Below, one piece after another: positions 33,534-42,731 of a stretch of 64,000 nucleotides of DNA. The position numbers and the translations under genes were made by a program. Position 1 is the first letter of the stretch. The number at the start of each line of letters is the position of its first letter. Under the pieces are notes generated by a model, which saw only the letters and a program-made list of their open reading frames with translations, was not told the origin of the DNA and ran no database searches. The stretch spans positions 186,001 through 250,000 of the forward strand of contig CBDDJT010000002.1 of NCBI GenBank assembly GCA_965229765.1, in the 5' to 3' direction. The stretch is from ASV31 sp965229765. GTDB taxonomy: Bacteria; Pseudomonadota; Alphaproteobacteria; Rhodobacterales; Rhodobacteraceae.

Positions 33534-36500
33534 TCTGCTTCTCCCCGTTCTTGTCGAAGAACACCGGGTCGACGATGCGCGCCTTCATGACGGTTCCAGT
33601 GCCGTCTATGCCGGGAAAGTCGATCACATCCCCCATGCGGTCGGGGCCGTGCTTCACCAGCCCCATTGCGATACCGCGCCGGAGCGTGGGGGAATAGTAG
33701 GTCGAGGTCACGCGCCCGATCGTCACGCGCTGGCTGTTGGTGTTTGTCCCCTCGCCCACCGCATGGGCGCCGTCGGGCAAGACCGATCCGTCCAGCGTTT
33801 CAAGACCCACCAGACGCCAGCGGCCGGGATCGGTCATGTGGCTGCGTTCTTGCGCGCGCTTGCCCAGATAGTCGTCCTTCTTCTTCGAGATCGCCCAGTC
33901 GAGGCCCAGATCCTGCGGGATCACCGTACCGTCGGTTTCATCACCGATCATGATGAAGCCCTTTTCGGCGCGAAGGATGTGCAATGCCTCTGTCCCGTAG
34001 GGCATCACGCCAAAGTCCGCGCCCGCCGTCAGCAGCTTGTCCCAGAGCGCGCGGCCCTGCGCGGCGGGCACGGCGATTTCGTAGCTGAGTTCGCCCGAAA
34101 AGCTGATCCGGAAGGCACGTACGGGATGGCCCGCCAGCGTGCCGTCGGCCCAGGCCATGAACGGCAGTGCCTCCTTCGAGACATCCATGCCGCCGAGGCG
34201 TTCAAGCACCTTTCGGGCGTTCGGGCCAACGACGGCAATCTGGGCAAACTGTTCGGTCAGGTTGGCGGTATAGACCTTCCAGTCCCACCACTCGGTCTGA
34301 AGCCATTCCTCCATGTGGGCATGGATGCGGTCGGCACCGCCGGTGGTGGTGTGGCACAGGAACGCGTCATCACCGATGCGCGCCACAACGCCGTCGTCGA
34401 TCAGGAACCCGTTCTCACCGCACATCAGGCCGTAGCGGCAGCGTCCGGGTTTGAGCGTGGACATCATGTTGGTGTAGAGCATGTCGAGGAAACGGCCCGC
34501 GTCCGGCCCCTTGACCAGGATCTTGCCCAGGGTCGATGCGTCGAGCAGCCCCAGCGCCTTGCGGGTGTTCGTGACCTCGCGCTGAACGGCCTGATCGACG
34601 GTTTCGCTGCCGCGCTGGTAGCAATAGGGCCGCCGCCATGCGCCGACGGGTTCCCAGTGCGCGCCGTTCGCGTCGTGCCAGTCATGCATGGGGGTCCGGC
34701 GGATCGGCTGGAATATCGCGCCGCGTGCCTCGCCGGCAATGGCCCCCATCGAGATCGGGGTATAGGGCGGACGGAAGGTCGTGGTGCCCACCTGCGGGAT
34801 CGGTTCCGCCAGCGATTGCGACAGGATCGCCAGACCGTTGATGTTGGAAAGCTTGCCCTGATCGGTCGCCATGCCCAGCGTGGTATAGCGCTTTGCATGC
34901 TCGACGCTTTCAAAGCCCTCGCGCGCGGCAAGTTCGACGTCAGAGACCTTCACATCGTTCTGAAAGTCGAGCCACATCTTCTGACGCAGCGCGGACGTGG
35001 CACCCTGCGGCATGGTCCAGACCGGATGCAGGGGCTGGCGCGGTTCCGGTTCCGACATCGGTGCCGCCGGGGATTGCCCGCCGTGGCCTGCCGCCAGCGC
35101 TGCGGCGCGGCCGGCGTCATGGGCATTGGCAAGGGCCGAGGCGGTGTCCAGATGGCCATCTGCGGTGCCCGCGACCCGGACAAAGGGCGCACCATCGGCG
35201 CCGGTCGGCGCCTTGTCGGCATCGGGGCGGAACATCGTCTCGGCCTCGTCCCAAGTCAGCTTGCCACCGCAATGGGACCAGAGATGCACCACGGGCGACC
35301 AACCGCCCGACATGGCGACCGCGTCGCAGCGGATCTCGTCCAGCGTGGCGCCTTCGCCCGCCTGCGCGCCGATCGCCACGCCTTCGACCCGCCCGCGGCC
35401 CTTGACCCGGGTCACGCCGCGCCCGGTGATGACCTTGAGGCCCATCGCGCGGGCGCGGTCCGCAAGGGGGCCTGTCGCCTCGGGCCGGGCGTCCAGGATC
35501 GCGGGCACTTCGAGCCCCGCCTCCTTCAGCAATATCGCGGTGCGGTAGGCGTCGTCGTTGTTGGTCACGACCACGGTGCGGTCCCCCGGCGAAACTCCCC
35601 AGTTCACGGTGAAATCGCGCACGGCAGACGCCAGCATGACCCCGGGAATGTCGTTGCCGGCAAAGGCCAGGGGACGCTCGATCGCGCCGGTGGCCGTGAC
35701 GACCTGTTTCGCACGTATCTTCCACAGGCGGTGGCGTGGTCCCTCGTCTGCCGGGCGATGGTCGCGCAGGCGCTCATAGGCAAGTACGTAACCGTGATCG
35801 TAGACGCCCGCCCCCATGCAGCGGGTGCGCAGGCGCACGTTGGGCATGGCGCGCAATTCGGCTTCGGTCCGGTCGATCCAGTCCTGCGCCGACAACCCGT
35901 CGATCGTTGCGCCATCAACCGGCGCACGTCCGCCGAAGACCGCCGTCTGTTCCGCGACCATGACCCGGGCACCGGTGGCCGCGGCGGCGCGGGCTGCCGC
36001 CAGCCCGGCGACACCGCCGCCGATCACCAGCACGTCGGTGTGGATGTGGAAGTGTTCATACCGGTCCGTGTCAGCCTCTTTCGGGGCGCGGCCAAGGCCG
36101 GCGGACTGGCGGATGAACGGTTCGAACACATGCTTCCACGCGGCCCGGGGATGAATGAACGTCTTGTAGTAAAAGCCCGCGGGCAGAAAGCGGCTGACGT
36201 AGCTGTTCACCGCGCCCACGTCGAATTCGAGGCTGGGCCAGTGGTTCTGGCTGGTGGCCCGAAGACCGTCGAACAGCTCTGTCGTCGTGGCCCGCTGGTT
36301 GGGTTCGAAGCGCCCGCCATCGCCAAGGTTCACAAGCGCGTTGGGTTCTTCCGCACCCGAGGCGACTATGCCCCGGGGACGGTGGTACTTGAAACTGCGG
36401 CCGACCAGCATTTGTCCGTTGGCCAGAAGCGCCGAGGCCAGCGTATCGCCCTCGAAGCCACGCATGTGCCTGCCGTTGAAGGTGAACTCCACGGGTTTGG

Positions 36501-36543
36501 CGCGATTGAGCAGGCGGCCACCCCTTGCCAGTCTTGTCGTCAT
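33526..36543 (-). CDS. soxA: Sarcosine oxidase alpha subunit
   Basis: This 1005-aa subunit combines an N-terminal ferredoxin-like segment (VEFTFNGRHMRGFEGDTLAS), a dinucleotide-binding region (DVLVIGGGVAGLAAARAAAA, residues about 170-190, NAD+ site), a central oxidoreductase part and a C-terminal GcvT-like folate domain from about residue 610. The GcvT half carries the tetrahydrofolate site where methylene-THF is formed. Length is normal (about 970-1010). The start overlaps the soxD stop (ATGA). Confidence 0.96.
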   Translation of the reverse strand: MTTRLARGGRLLNRAKPVEFTFNGRHMRGFEGDTLASALLANGQMLVGRSFKYHRPRGIVASGAEEPNALVNLGDGGRFEPNQRATTTELFDGLRATSQNHWPSLEFDVGAVNSYVSRFLPAGFYYKTFIHPRAAWKHVFEPFIRQSAGLGRAPKEADTDRYEHFHIHTDVLVIGGGVAGLAAARAAAATGARVMVAEQTAVFGGRAPVDGATIDGLSAQDWIDRTEAELRAMPNVRLRTRCMGAGVYDHGYVLAYERLRDHRPADEGPRHRLWKIRAKQVVTATGAIERPLAFAGNDIPGVMLASAVRDFTVNWGVSPGDRTVVVTNNDDAYRTAILLKEAGLEVPAILDARPEATGPLADRARAMGLKVITGRGVTRVKGRGRVEGVAIGAQAGEGATLDEIRCDAVAMSGGWSPVVHLWSHCGGKLTWDEAETMFRPDADKAPTGADGAPFVRVAGTADGHLDTASALANAHDAGRAAALAAGHGGQSPAAPMSEPEPRQPLHPVWTMPQGATSALRQKMWLDFQNDVKVSDVELAAREGFESVEHAKRYTTLGMATDQGKLSNINGLAILSQSLAEPIPQVGTTTFRPPYTPISMGAIAGEARGAIFQPIRRTPMHDWHDANGAHWEPVGAWRRPYCYQRGSETVDQAVQREVTNTRKALGLLDASTLGKILVKGPDAGRFLDMLYTNMMSTLKPGRCRYGLMCGENGFLIDDGVVARIGDDAFLCHTTTGGADRIHAHMEEWLQTEWWDWKVYTANLTEQFAQIAVVGPNARKVLERLGGMDVSKEALPFMAWADGTLAGHPVRAFRISFSGELSYEIAVPAAQGRALWDKLLTAGADFGVMPYGTEALHILRAEKGFIMIGDETDGTVIPQDLGLDWAISKKKDDYLGKRAQERSHMTDPGRWRLVGLETLDGSVLPDGAHAVGEGTNTNSQRVTIGRVTSTYYSPTLRRGIAMGLVKHGPDRMGDVIDFPGIDGTGTVMKARIVDPVFFDKNGEKQNV

Positions 36544-36869
36544 GCGAAGTCCCTCCAGCGCCAGCCCGGGCGTTTTGCGCTGATACGGTCACGCATTTCG
36601 CTGGGCGGCTCTGCGCTTTGCGCGGGATAGGTGCCGAACACCTCCAGCGTGACGGTGCAGCGCGCGGCATGAAACCACTTGCCGCAGCCATGGGCGTGGC
36701 GCCAGCGTTCGAAGTGCACACCCTTGGGGTTTTCGCGCATGAAGAGGTAGCGCTCGAAGTCGTCTTCGGACGATCCGGGGCCATACCGCTTGAGATGGGC
36801 CTCGCCGCCGGGCGACAATTCGGTCTCGTCGGCGTCCACGCCGCAATAGGGGCAATGCAGGATCAGCAC
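36540..36869 (-). CDS. soxD: Sarcosine oxidase delta subunit
   Basis: This 109-aa zinc subunit begins MLILHCPYCGVDADETEL. Zinc ligands are the CPYC pair and, further on, residues of HAHGCGKWFHAARC. The C-terminus has the family's FERYLFMRENPKGVHFERW and ISAKRPGWRWRDF segments; the delta subunit usually directly follows soxB, but here two other genes separate them. It overlaps soxA by 4 bp. Confidence 0.95.
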   Translation of the reverse strand: MLILHCPYCGVDADETELSPGGEAHLKRYGPGSSEDDFERYLFMRENPKGVHFERWRHAHGCGKWFHAARCTVTLEVFGTYPAQSAEPPSEMRDRISAKRPGWRWRDFA

Positions 36870-36881
36870 GTTGGACTCCGC

Positions 36882-37364
36882 CTACATGTGAAGGAATTCG
36901 TCCTTGCAGTTGAACAGGGCGCGCACCACGGCGGCCCGTTCTGCAAGGGAGACGTCGACGACATCGTTGATGCCCGGAAGCTCGATCCGGACCGAGCCGT
37001 TGGCCTCGATCATCCGGTAAAACCTTTGCGCCGCGCCGCCGAAGCCGATGTTTGTCTGAAGCTGGTTGCCGCTTTTGGAGGTGGCAAAAGCGACGGCCTG
37101 ACCGTCGGGGAATCGGAACTGCATGTTGGGCGCGCCCTGCGCCTGCCCGGCACGCGGATGCGTGGTGATGAGATGCAGCGACCTGCCGGGCCGCCAGTAG
37201 ATCGAGAAACTCGCATTTGCGCCGGTGACGCTGCGCAGGTTGGCCTGTGCCGAGCAGGCGCGCTGGGAATAGGTGCCGTGGACGGTGAAGGTGCCATAGG
37301 ACACCCGCCATGTTTCGCCAAGGTGGAAGGCCGCGCCCGGCGTCGCCGGCGCCAGCGCCAGCAT
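36882..37364 (-). CDS. Exported hypothetical protein inside the sox operon
   Basis: This protein of about 160 aa has a hydrophobic N-terminus ending APATPGAAFH, which looks like a signal peptide. The mature part contains LGETWRVSYGTFTVHGTYSQ, two Cys that could pair (SQRACSAQ and LFNCKDEF), and a beta-rich pattern. I do not recognise the family. The start is uncertain: ATG 37364 gives a short signal peptide, GTG 37367 adds one residue, and the frame continues upstream with a plausible Arg-Leu-Ala n-region but no start codon. It sits 12 bp before soxD. Confidence 0.65.
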   Translation of the reverse strand: MLALAPATPGAAFHLGETWRVSYGTFTVHGTYSQRACSAQANLRSVTGANASFSIYWRPGRSLHLITTHPRAGQAQGAPNMQFRFPDGQAVAFATSKSGNQLQTNIGFGGAAQRFYRMIEANGSVRIELPGINDVVDVSLAERAAVVRALFNCKDEFLHM

Positions 37365-37395
37365 CACGCCAAACGCCGCTGCAAGCCGCGCCGGG

Positions 37396-37578
37396 CTAGA
37401 GGTTGGGATAGATGACCTCGGCCTCGGGCGGCGGCACGAAATAGCCGCGTCCGGAATAGATGACCGTGACGAGCATTCCGGCAAGGACAAGAAGCAGCGC
37501 ACCTGCCACAAAACCCGCGACGGCAACTTGAATGCGCCGGTCGACCAGTTGCGGAAACCTGTAGAGAATTTGCTGCAT
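37396..37578 (-). CDS. Small single-span membrane protein inside the sox operon
   Basis: This 60-aa protein begins MQQILYRFPQLVDRRIQ and has one strong membrane helix (VAGFVAGALLLVLAGMLVTV) followed by a short Pro-rich tail GYFVPPPEAEVIYPNL. GAGGGG precedes the ATG. It lies about 70 bp after soxB and about 30 bp before the exported protein gene, so it is part of the same transcript. No family is recognised. Its topology (positive cytoplasmic N-terminus) predicts an external C-terminus, the same side as its exported neighbour. Confidence 0.72.
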   Translation of the reverse strand: MQQILYRFPQLVDRRIQVAVAGFVAGALLLVLAGMLVTVIYSGRGYFVPPPEAEVIYPNL

Positions 37579-37648
37579 CGACCCCTCGCATCCGTTCGGG
37601 CCGCATGTAGGGCGCGGCGCGCCCGTGTCCATGTGCTGATACTTGTCA

Positions 37649-38893
37649 TCAGTGGGCCACCCCCGCTGCGACGCTTTCGTCAATGAACCGGCCCTCGCGG
37701 AAGCGGGCGAGGTTGAAGTCATCGGCCAGCGGGCTGCTGCCCTTGGCCATCAGGTCCGCCATCGCCCAGCCCGACCCCGGGATCGCCTTGAACCCGCCGG
37801 TGCCCCAGCCGCAGTTGATGAAGCACCCGCCAAGCGGCGTCTTCGAGATGATCGGAGAGCGGTCGCCGGTCATGTCGACGATCCCGCCCCACTGGCGCAG
37901 CATTTTCAGGCGGCTGATCATGGGGAAGGTTTCGACCAGCGCGCGCACGGTTTCCTCGATATGGTGGAAGCTGCCGCGCTGGGTGTAATTGTTGTAGCCG
38001 TCCGCGCCGCCGCCGATCACCATTTCGCCCTTGTCGGACTGGCTCATGTAGCCGTGCACGGTGTTGGCCATGACCACGACATCCATGCAGGGCTTGATCG
38101 GCTCGCTGACCAGCGCCTGAAGGGCCACCGACTCTATGGGCAGGCGGAAGCCCGCCATGTCGGCCAGAACGCCCGAGTGCCCGGCAACCACGATCCCGAG
38201 CTTGGCGCAGCCGATGAAACCACGGTTCGTGTCGACCCCGGTCACCTGACCGTTTTCGGTGCGCACGCCCGTGACTTCCGTCTTTTGCAGGACGTGCATT
38301 CCCATGTCAGAACAGGCGCGCGCATAACCCCAAGCCACGGCGTCATGCCGTGCGGTGCCGCCGCGCGGCTGCCAGAGCGCGCCCAGAACCGGATAGCGCG
38401 GACCGTCAATGTTGATGATCGGGCAAAGCTCTTTCACGCGTTCGGGTCCGACGTATTCTGTCTCGACGCCCTGAAGCGCGTTGGCGTGCGCCGTGCGCTG
38501 ATAGCCGCGCACCTCGTGGTGGGTCTGGGCCAGCATCATCACGCCGCGCGGGCTGAACATGACGTTGTAGTTCAGGTCCTGGCTGAGTGTCTCGTACAGG
38601 CTGCGCGACTTTTCATAGATCGCGGCAGAAGGATCCTGCAGGTAGTTCGAGCGGATGATGGTGGTATTGCGTCCCGTGTTGCCGCCGCCAAGCCAGCCTT
38701 TTTCAAGGATCGCGACGTTGCGGATGCCATGGTTCCTGCCAAGATAGTAGGCTGTGGCAAGCCCGTGGCCCCCTGCCCCGACAATGATCGCGTCATAGGC
38801 CGCCTTGGGTTCGGCGCGCGCCCACGCGCGGTCCCAGCCGGTATGGCCACGCAGCGCCTCGCGGGCGATGGCAAAGGCAGAGTATCGCTTCAT
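37649..38893 (-). CDS. soxB: Sarcosine oxidase beta subunit
   Basis: This 414-aa flavoprotein subunit holds the non-covalent FAD site (DAIIVGAGGHGLATAYYLGR) and the histidine expected to bind FMN covalently, in GGTARHDAVAWGYAR near residue 180. The DAO-type fold continues to the C-terminal INCGWGTGGFKAIPGSGW motif. It is the first gene of the operon, with GGAGAAGG upstream of ATG 38893. The operon order is soxB, small membrane protein, exported protein, soxD, soxA, soxG. Confidence 0.96.
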   Translation of the reverse strand: MKRYSAFAIAREALRGHTGWDRAWARAEPKAAYDAIIVGAGGHGLATAYYLGRNHGIRNVAILEKGWLGGGNTGRNTTIIRSNYLQDPSAAIYEKSRSLYETLSQDLNYNVMFSPRGVMMLAQTHHEVRGYQRTAHANALQGVETEYVGPERVKELCPIINIDGPRYPVLGALWQPRGGTARHDAVAWGYARACSDMGMHVLQKTEVTGVRTENGQVTGVDTNRGFIGCAKLGIVVAGHSGVLADMAGFRLPIESVALQALVSEPIKPCMDVVVMANTVHGYMSQSDKGEMVIGGGADGYNNYTQRGSFHHIEETVRALVETFPMISRLKMLRQWGGIVDMTGDRSPIISKTPLGGCFINCGWGTGGFKAIPGSGWAMADLMAKGSSPLADDFNLARFREGRFIDESVAAGVAH

Positions 38894-39088
38894 CGGGCCC
38901 GAATCCCTTCTCCGGGTGGATGCCCGGTCCGCGCCTTAATGCGACGGGCCGTGGCGGCTGAAAAGACGGTGAACGGCACGTTCGACGGTGTAAACGACAT
39001 CGTGCCGCGCCGCCTGAGGCATCCTGTCCCGCCACGGGGGTTTTTAACCTGCGCGCGCCACTATAGATGAGACGGCAGGAGGACCCGA
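38894..39088. promoter_or_regulatory. Divergent spacer between soxB and ccmI
   Basis: This 195-bp gap must hold the promoter of the sarcosine oxidase operon on the minus strand and that of ccmI on the plus strand. A TATAGA near 39063 could be the ccmI -10 element and GGAGG precedes its ATG; no convincing -35 and no operator palindrome was seen. Confidence 0.35.
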
Positions 39089-40324
39089 ATGCTGTTCTGG
39101 ATGATCGCGATCGCGCTTGCCTGTCTTGTGGCGGGCCTGATGATTCTGGCGTTGCTGCGCCGCGACGGAGAGGGCGATGTCAGCGCGCGCGACGTGGACG
39201 TCTACCGCGACCAGTTGTCCGAAGTGGACCGCGACCTGTCGCGCGGCGTCCTGAGCGAAGACGAGGCGGACAGGCTGCGCGTCGAGGTGTCCCGACGCAT
39301 TCTGGAAGCCGACCGTGCCGCGCAATCCCGGCAATCAGCCCGCACGCCGAAGGTGGCCACCTTGTCTGCCGCCGTCCTGTCGCTGGCCGTGGTGGCGGGC
39401 GGCGGCGCGCTTTTGTACTGGCAGATCGGGGCCCCGGGCTATGCGGACATGCCGCTTTCGCTGCGTCTTGCCGAGGCCGATGAGATACGCGCGAACCGCC
39501 CGTCGCAACTGGATTTCGAGGCCGACCTTCCACCGGGAATGCGGATCGAGGTGCCACCGGTCGAACCCCAGTTCCGGGACCTGATCGAGCGTTTGCGTAT
39601 CCTGACAGCCGACCGCCCCGACGACTTGCAGGGACAGATTCTGCTGGCCCAGAACGAGGCGCGGATCGGCAACTTCAGCGCCGCCTGGCAGGCGCAGGAA
39701 CGTGTGATCGCGCTGAAGGACGGCGCAGCGACGGCGCAGGACTATTCCGACCTCGCCGACCTGATGGTCCTTGCCGCGGGCGGCTACGTCTCGCCCGAGG
39801 CCGAACGCGCGCTGACCCAGGCACTGCGCCGCGATGTGCGCAACGGGCCCGCGCGCTACTACAGCGGTCTGTTGCTGGCGCAGACAGGGCGGCCCGATCT
39901 GGCCTTTGGCCTTTGGGAACAGCTATTGCGCGACAGCGCGCCGGATGCCCCCTGGGTCCCGCCGATCCGTGCTCAGATCGAGGATCTGGCCGCAGAAGCC
40001 GGCGTGCGGTTCGAACTTCCGCCGCTTGAGGCCGCGCCGGTGGGCCCCGGCCCCTCGCGCGAGCAGATCGAGGCGGCGCAGGACATGACGGCCGAAGAGC
40101 GAATGGAGATGATCCGCGGCATGGTGGCCGGCCTGTCGGAACGGCTGGCCAGCGAAGGCGGCCCGCCCGAGGATTGGGCGCGGCTGATCGGGGCGCTTGG
40201 GGTCCTGGGCGAGACCGATCAGGCCGGCGCGATCCTGGCCGAGGCGCAGGCGGTCTTTGCCGACGCACCCGAAGTGCTGGACATGCTGGCCGCCGCGGCG
40301 GCGCGCGCGGGCCTGAGCCCGTGA
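39089..40324 (+). CDS. ccmI: Cytochrome c biogenesis protein CcmI
   Basis: This 411-aa protein has the CcmI layout: membrane helix 1 (MIAIALACLVAGLMILALL), a cytoplasmic loop with YRDQLSEVDRDLSRGVLSED, helix 2 (AAVLSLAVVAGGGALLYW) and a periplasmic TPR-rich region (AWQAQERVIALKDGAATAQD, GPARYYSGLLLAQTGRPDLA). CcmI delivers apocytochrome c to the haem lyase CcmF/H. The other ccm genes are not in the window. Its stop overlaps the GTG start of ruvX. Confidence 0.9.
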   Translation: MLFWMIAIALACLVAGLMILALLRRDGEGDVSARDVDVYRDQLSEVDRDLSRGVLSEDEADRLRVEVSRRILEADRAAQSRQSARTPKVATLSAAVLSLAVVAGGGALLYWQIGAPGYADMPLSLRLAEADEIRANRPSQLDFEADLPPGMRIEVPPVEPQFRDLIERLRILTADRPDDLQGQILLAQNEARIGNFSAAWQAQERVIALKDGAATAQDYSDLADLMVLAAGGYVSPEAERALTQALRRDVRNGPARYYSGLLLAQTGRPDLAFGLWEQLLRDSAPDAPWVPPIRAQIEDLAAEAGVRFELPPLEAAPVGPGPSREQIEAAQDMTAEERMEMIRGMVAGLSERLASEGGPPEDWARLIGALGVLGETDQAGAILAEAQAVFADAPEVLDMLAAAAARAGLSP

Positions 40325-40797
40325 TCCACGACGATATCGCCGATTTTGCGGCCGCCCTGCCGCGCGATCGTGCGATCGCGGCGCTGGACCTTGGGGACAA
40401 GACCATCGGGATTGCCGTGTCGGACCGGCGCCGCACGGTGGCCACGCCGCTTGAAACCATTCGCCGCAAGAAGTTCGGTGTGGACGCGGCCGCCCTGCTC
40501 GACATCTGTGCCAAGCGCGACATCGCCGGTCTGGTCCTTGGCCTTCCTCTCAACATGGACGGGACCGAAGGACCGCGCTGCCAGTCCACCCGCGCCTTTG
40601 CGCGCAACCTGTCGCGGCTGACCGACCTGCCCATCGGGTTCTGGGACGAACGTTTGTCCACCGTGGCCGCCGAGCGTGCGCTGCTGGAGGCGGATACGTC
40701 GCGCAAGCGTCGCGCTGACGTTATCGACCACGTCGCCGCCGGCGTTATATTGCAGGGATTGTTGGATCGGCTGGGGCATATGGGGCACGACGCGTGA
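40321..40797 (+). CDS. ruvX: Holliday junction resolvase-like/16S rRNA processing protein YqgF
   Basis: This 158-aa RNase H-fold protein matches YqgF/RuvX, which matures the 5' end of 16S rRNA. Catalytic acidic motifs are IAALDLGDKTIGIAVSD, the FWDERLSTVAAERALL segment and ADVIDHVAAGVILQ. The start is a GTG at 40321 that overlaps the ccmI stop (GTGA), and its own stop overlaps the next GTG start in the same way, so ccmI, ruvX and the DUF1289 gene form a coupled operon. Confidence 0.92.
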   Translation: MIHDDIADFAAALPRDRAIAALDLGDKTIGIAVSDRRRTVATPLETIRRKKFGVDAAALLDICAKRDIAGLVLGLPLNMDGTEGPRCQSTRAFARNLSRLTDLPIGFWDERLSTVAAERALLEADTSRKRRADVIDHVAAGVILQGLLDRLGHMGHDA

Positions 40798-41030
40798 ACG
40801 ATGACATCTGGAAACGAGACGAGATCGCCTCGCCCTGCGTGAAGGTCTGCGTGGTGCATCCCGAAAGCAGGCTGTGCGTCGGGTGTCTTCGCACAATGGA
40901 CGAGATCGCCGGATGGAGCAGGATGAGCCCCGACGAGCGCGCCGCCGTGATGGCCGCCCTGCCCGCGCGCGGGCCCCAGGTCACGCGCCGACGCGGCGGA
41001 CGTGCGGGACGCGCTGCCCGGTCCGCCTGA
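40794..41030 (+). CDS. DUF1289 cysteine-rich small protein
   Basis: This 78-aa protein has the DUF1289 pattern: SPCVKVCVVHPESRLCVGC gives four cysteines (CxxxC and LCxGC) likely to bind zinc or an Fe-S cluster, followed by RTMDEIAGWSRMSPDER. The tail is Arg-rich. It starts at a GTG overlapping the ruvX stop. Function is unknown for the family; the basic tail suggests nucleic-acid contact, which is inference. Confidence 0.85.
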   Translation: MNDDIWKRDEIASPCVKVCVVHPESRLCVGCLRTMDEIAGWSRMSPDERAAVMAALPARGPQVTRRRGGRAGRAARSA

Positions 41031-41053
41031 ATCCGCCTGCGCCCGTCGGCGGC

Positions 41054-41845
41054 TCAGCCGCGCCCAAGCCACTCCGTGATCCGCGATGGCGGGAACACGG
41101 GCCGGAAATAGGCGATCATGCGCCCCCCTGACGGTGACGGGGCCCCGACTTGCCAGGGCGCGATCCCATGCAACGCCAGCCGGTGGATCAGCATCGCCTG
41201 CCCCGGTGCCGGCTGAAGTGTCACACGGCGGCAGGACGCGAAGACCTCTTTCCGGACCGTCTGGTAGGCCTCTGTCAGATCGGTGCGGGGCCAATCCGCC
41301 GGTGGCACATCTTCCAGAACGGCGGCAAGCGCGCGCCGGATCAGGTGGTGACTTCCCTCATAGACGGCCAGCGGCGCAGCGCCGGGATAGGCCGGCGTCA
41401 GCGGCAGCCCGAGGATGAAGGCGTGCGGTTCCCTCAACATGCGGCGGCGGTTCGGACCCACCGGCAGGAGACCGTCCAGATGGGCGGCATCCCGGACGCT
41501 GCGGTACTGGAAGGCCGCCTTGCTTTCCCCGGCCATGGGACGGGGATACCCCGGATGCACCACCGACAACTGTCCCCTGTGCCAGCGCACATCCGCAAGG
41601 CCCGTAGCGTGCAGGGCCTGTGTCACCGCCCTGCCCGCCAGGGGACCGGATGTGCCGATCGCTCCAGTGGGATCGTTCGGCAGAACATCCACCCCGGCAA
41701 ACCACGTCCCCCCGCAGCGCAGCCATCCGGCGTTTTCGGGTGCCCGAAGCGCCTTGCGCGCAACCGGCAAGGTGTGGGCGATCCAGTCTGTCACCGCTGG
41801 TTCGGCGGGGAAAAGCTGCCAGCCATCCCGCGCCAGAGGCGTCAC
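41054..41845 (-). CDS. Putative Fe(II)/2-oxoglutarate-dependent oxygenase-like protein
   Basis: This 263-aa protein shows a jelly-roll oxygenase pattern: RDAAHLDGLLPVG supplies an HxD pair, LIHRLALHGIAPW the distal histidine, and GRMIAYFRP the arginine that would bind 2-oxoglutarate. SHHLIRRAL is also PhyH-like. The assignment is by motif order only. Its start overlaps the stop of the TSUP transporter (ATGA), so the two are coupled. The substrate could be a compound moved by that transporter, but nothing in sequence names it. Confidence 0.65.
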   Translation of the reverse strand: MTPLARDGWQLFPAEPAVTDWIAHTLPVARKALRAPENAGWLRCGGTWFAGVDVLPNDPTGAIGTSGPLAGRAVTQALHATGLADVRWHRGQLSVVHPGYPRPMAGESKAAFQYRSVRDAAHLDGLLPVGPNRRRMLREPHAFILGLPLTPAYPGAAPLAVYEGSHHLIRRALAAVLEDVPPADWPRTDLTEAYQTVRKEVFASCRRVTLQPAPGQAMLIHRLALHGIAPWQVGAPSPSGGRMIAYFRPVFPPSRITEWLGRG

Positions 41846-42666
41846 GCCAGGAACACCTTGCGCAGCATGTTCAGCGCGACAAGCGCGAGGAAGACCGCGA
41901 AGACGCGCTTGAGCGGCTTCGGGTCCATCGCGTGTGCCAGCCGGACGCCCCAGGGCGTGGTTATCAGCGTCATCGCGATGACAAGGCCGAAGGCAACGAG
42001 GTTCACCGCTCCTACGGTATAGGGCGGGCGCGCCGTGTCCGGGATCTCTACCAGCAGAAAGCCCAGCACCGAAGGCACGGCGATCAGCATCCCGAAGCCC
42101 GTCGCCGTGGCCACCGCACGGTGGATCGGCACCCCGTAAAGGCTCATGACCGGGACGCCGAAGCTGCCGCCGCCAATGCCCATAAGGACCGAAAGAAACC
42201 CCAGAAGCGGCGAAAGAAACGCCCGGGTGAGGCCTCCGGGCATGTGCGCGCCAAGCCGCCAGTGAGACCTGCCAAGGCCTAGGTAGAAGGCGACCACAAG
42301 GGCCAGCCCCCCGAAGATCGCCTGGAGTGCGACCGTTCGCAGGCTGGCCGCCACCAGGACACCCAGCACCGCGCCGATGGCGATCCCCGGCGCCCAGCTG
42401 CGCAGGATCGACCAGTCCACCGCGCCCTTCTTGTTATGGCTGAGAACAGAGCGCAGCGACGTTACCACGATAGTTGCCAGAGACGTGGCAAGACACATCT
42501 GCATCAGCCAGGGGCCGCCATAGCCAAGCCCGGAAAACGCATAGAAGAAGGCGGGCACAAGTACGATGCCGCCCCCAACGCCCAGAAGCCCTGCCAGCAC
42601 GCCGGCAACGGCGCCGATCACCAGCAGCAGGCCCAGCATGGGAAAAAGAAGCGACAGTTCCGGCAT
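41842..42666 (-). CDS. TSUP-family transporter (TauE/SafE-like)
   Basis: This 274-aa membrane protein has about eight hydrophobic segments and the two glycine-rich family repeats: GVLAGLLGVGGGIVLVPAFF near the start and SVLMGIGGGSFGVPVMSLYG in the second half. TSUP proteins export sulfite, sulfoacetate or related organic anions. GGAGGG precedes ATG 42666. It overlaps the downstream oxygenase-like gene and follows dusA by about 65 bp on the same strand. Confidence 0.88.
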   Translation of the reverse strand: MPELSLLFPMLGLLLVIGAVAGVLAGLLGVGGGIVLVPAFFYAFSGLGYGGPWLMQMCLATSLATIVVTSLRSVLSHNKKGAVDWSILRSWAPGIAIGAVLGVLVAASLRTVALQAIFGGLALVVAFYLGLGRSHWRLGAHMPGGLTRAFLSPLLGFLSVLMGIGGGSFGVPVMSLYGVPIHRAVATATGFGMLIAVPSVLGFLLVEIPDTARPPYTVGAVNLVAFGLVIAMTLITTPWGVRLAHAMDPKPLKRVFAVFLALVALNMLRKVFLA

Positions 42667-42731
42667 GGCACCCTCCGTGCAATGGCGCGACCCATAGACC
42701 GGACGCGGGCGAACGTCATCCGGAAAACGGA

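Noticed and set aside
33649..36630. 993-aa open frame on the plus strand opposite soxA
   Set aside because: It mirrors the GC-rich third-position bias of soxA on the other strand and shows no domain. soxA itself matches its family over its full length.
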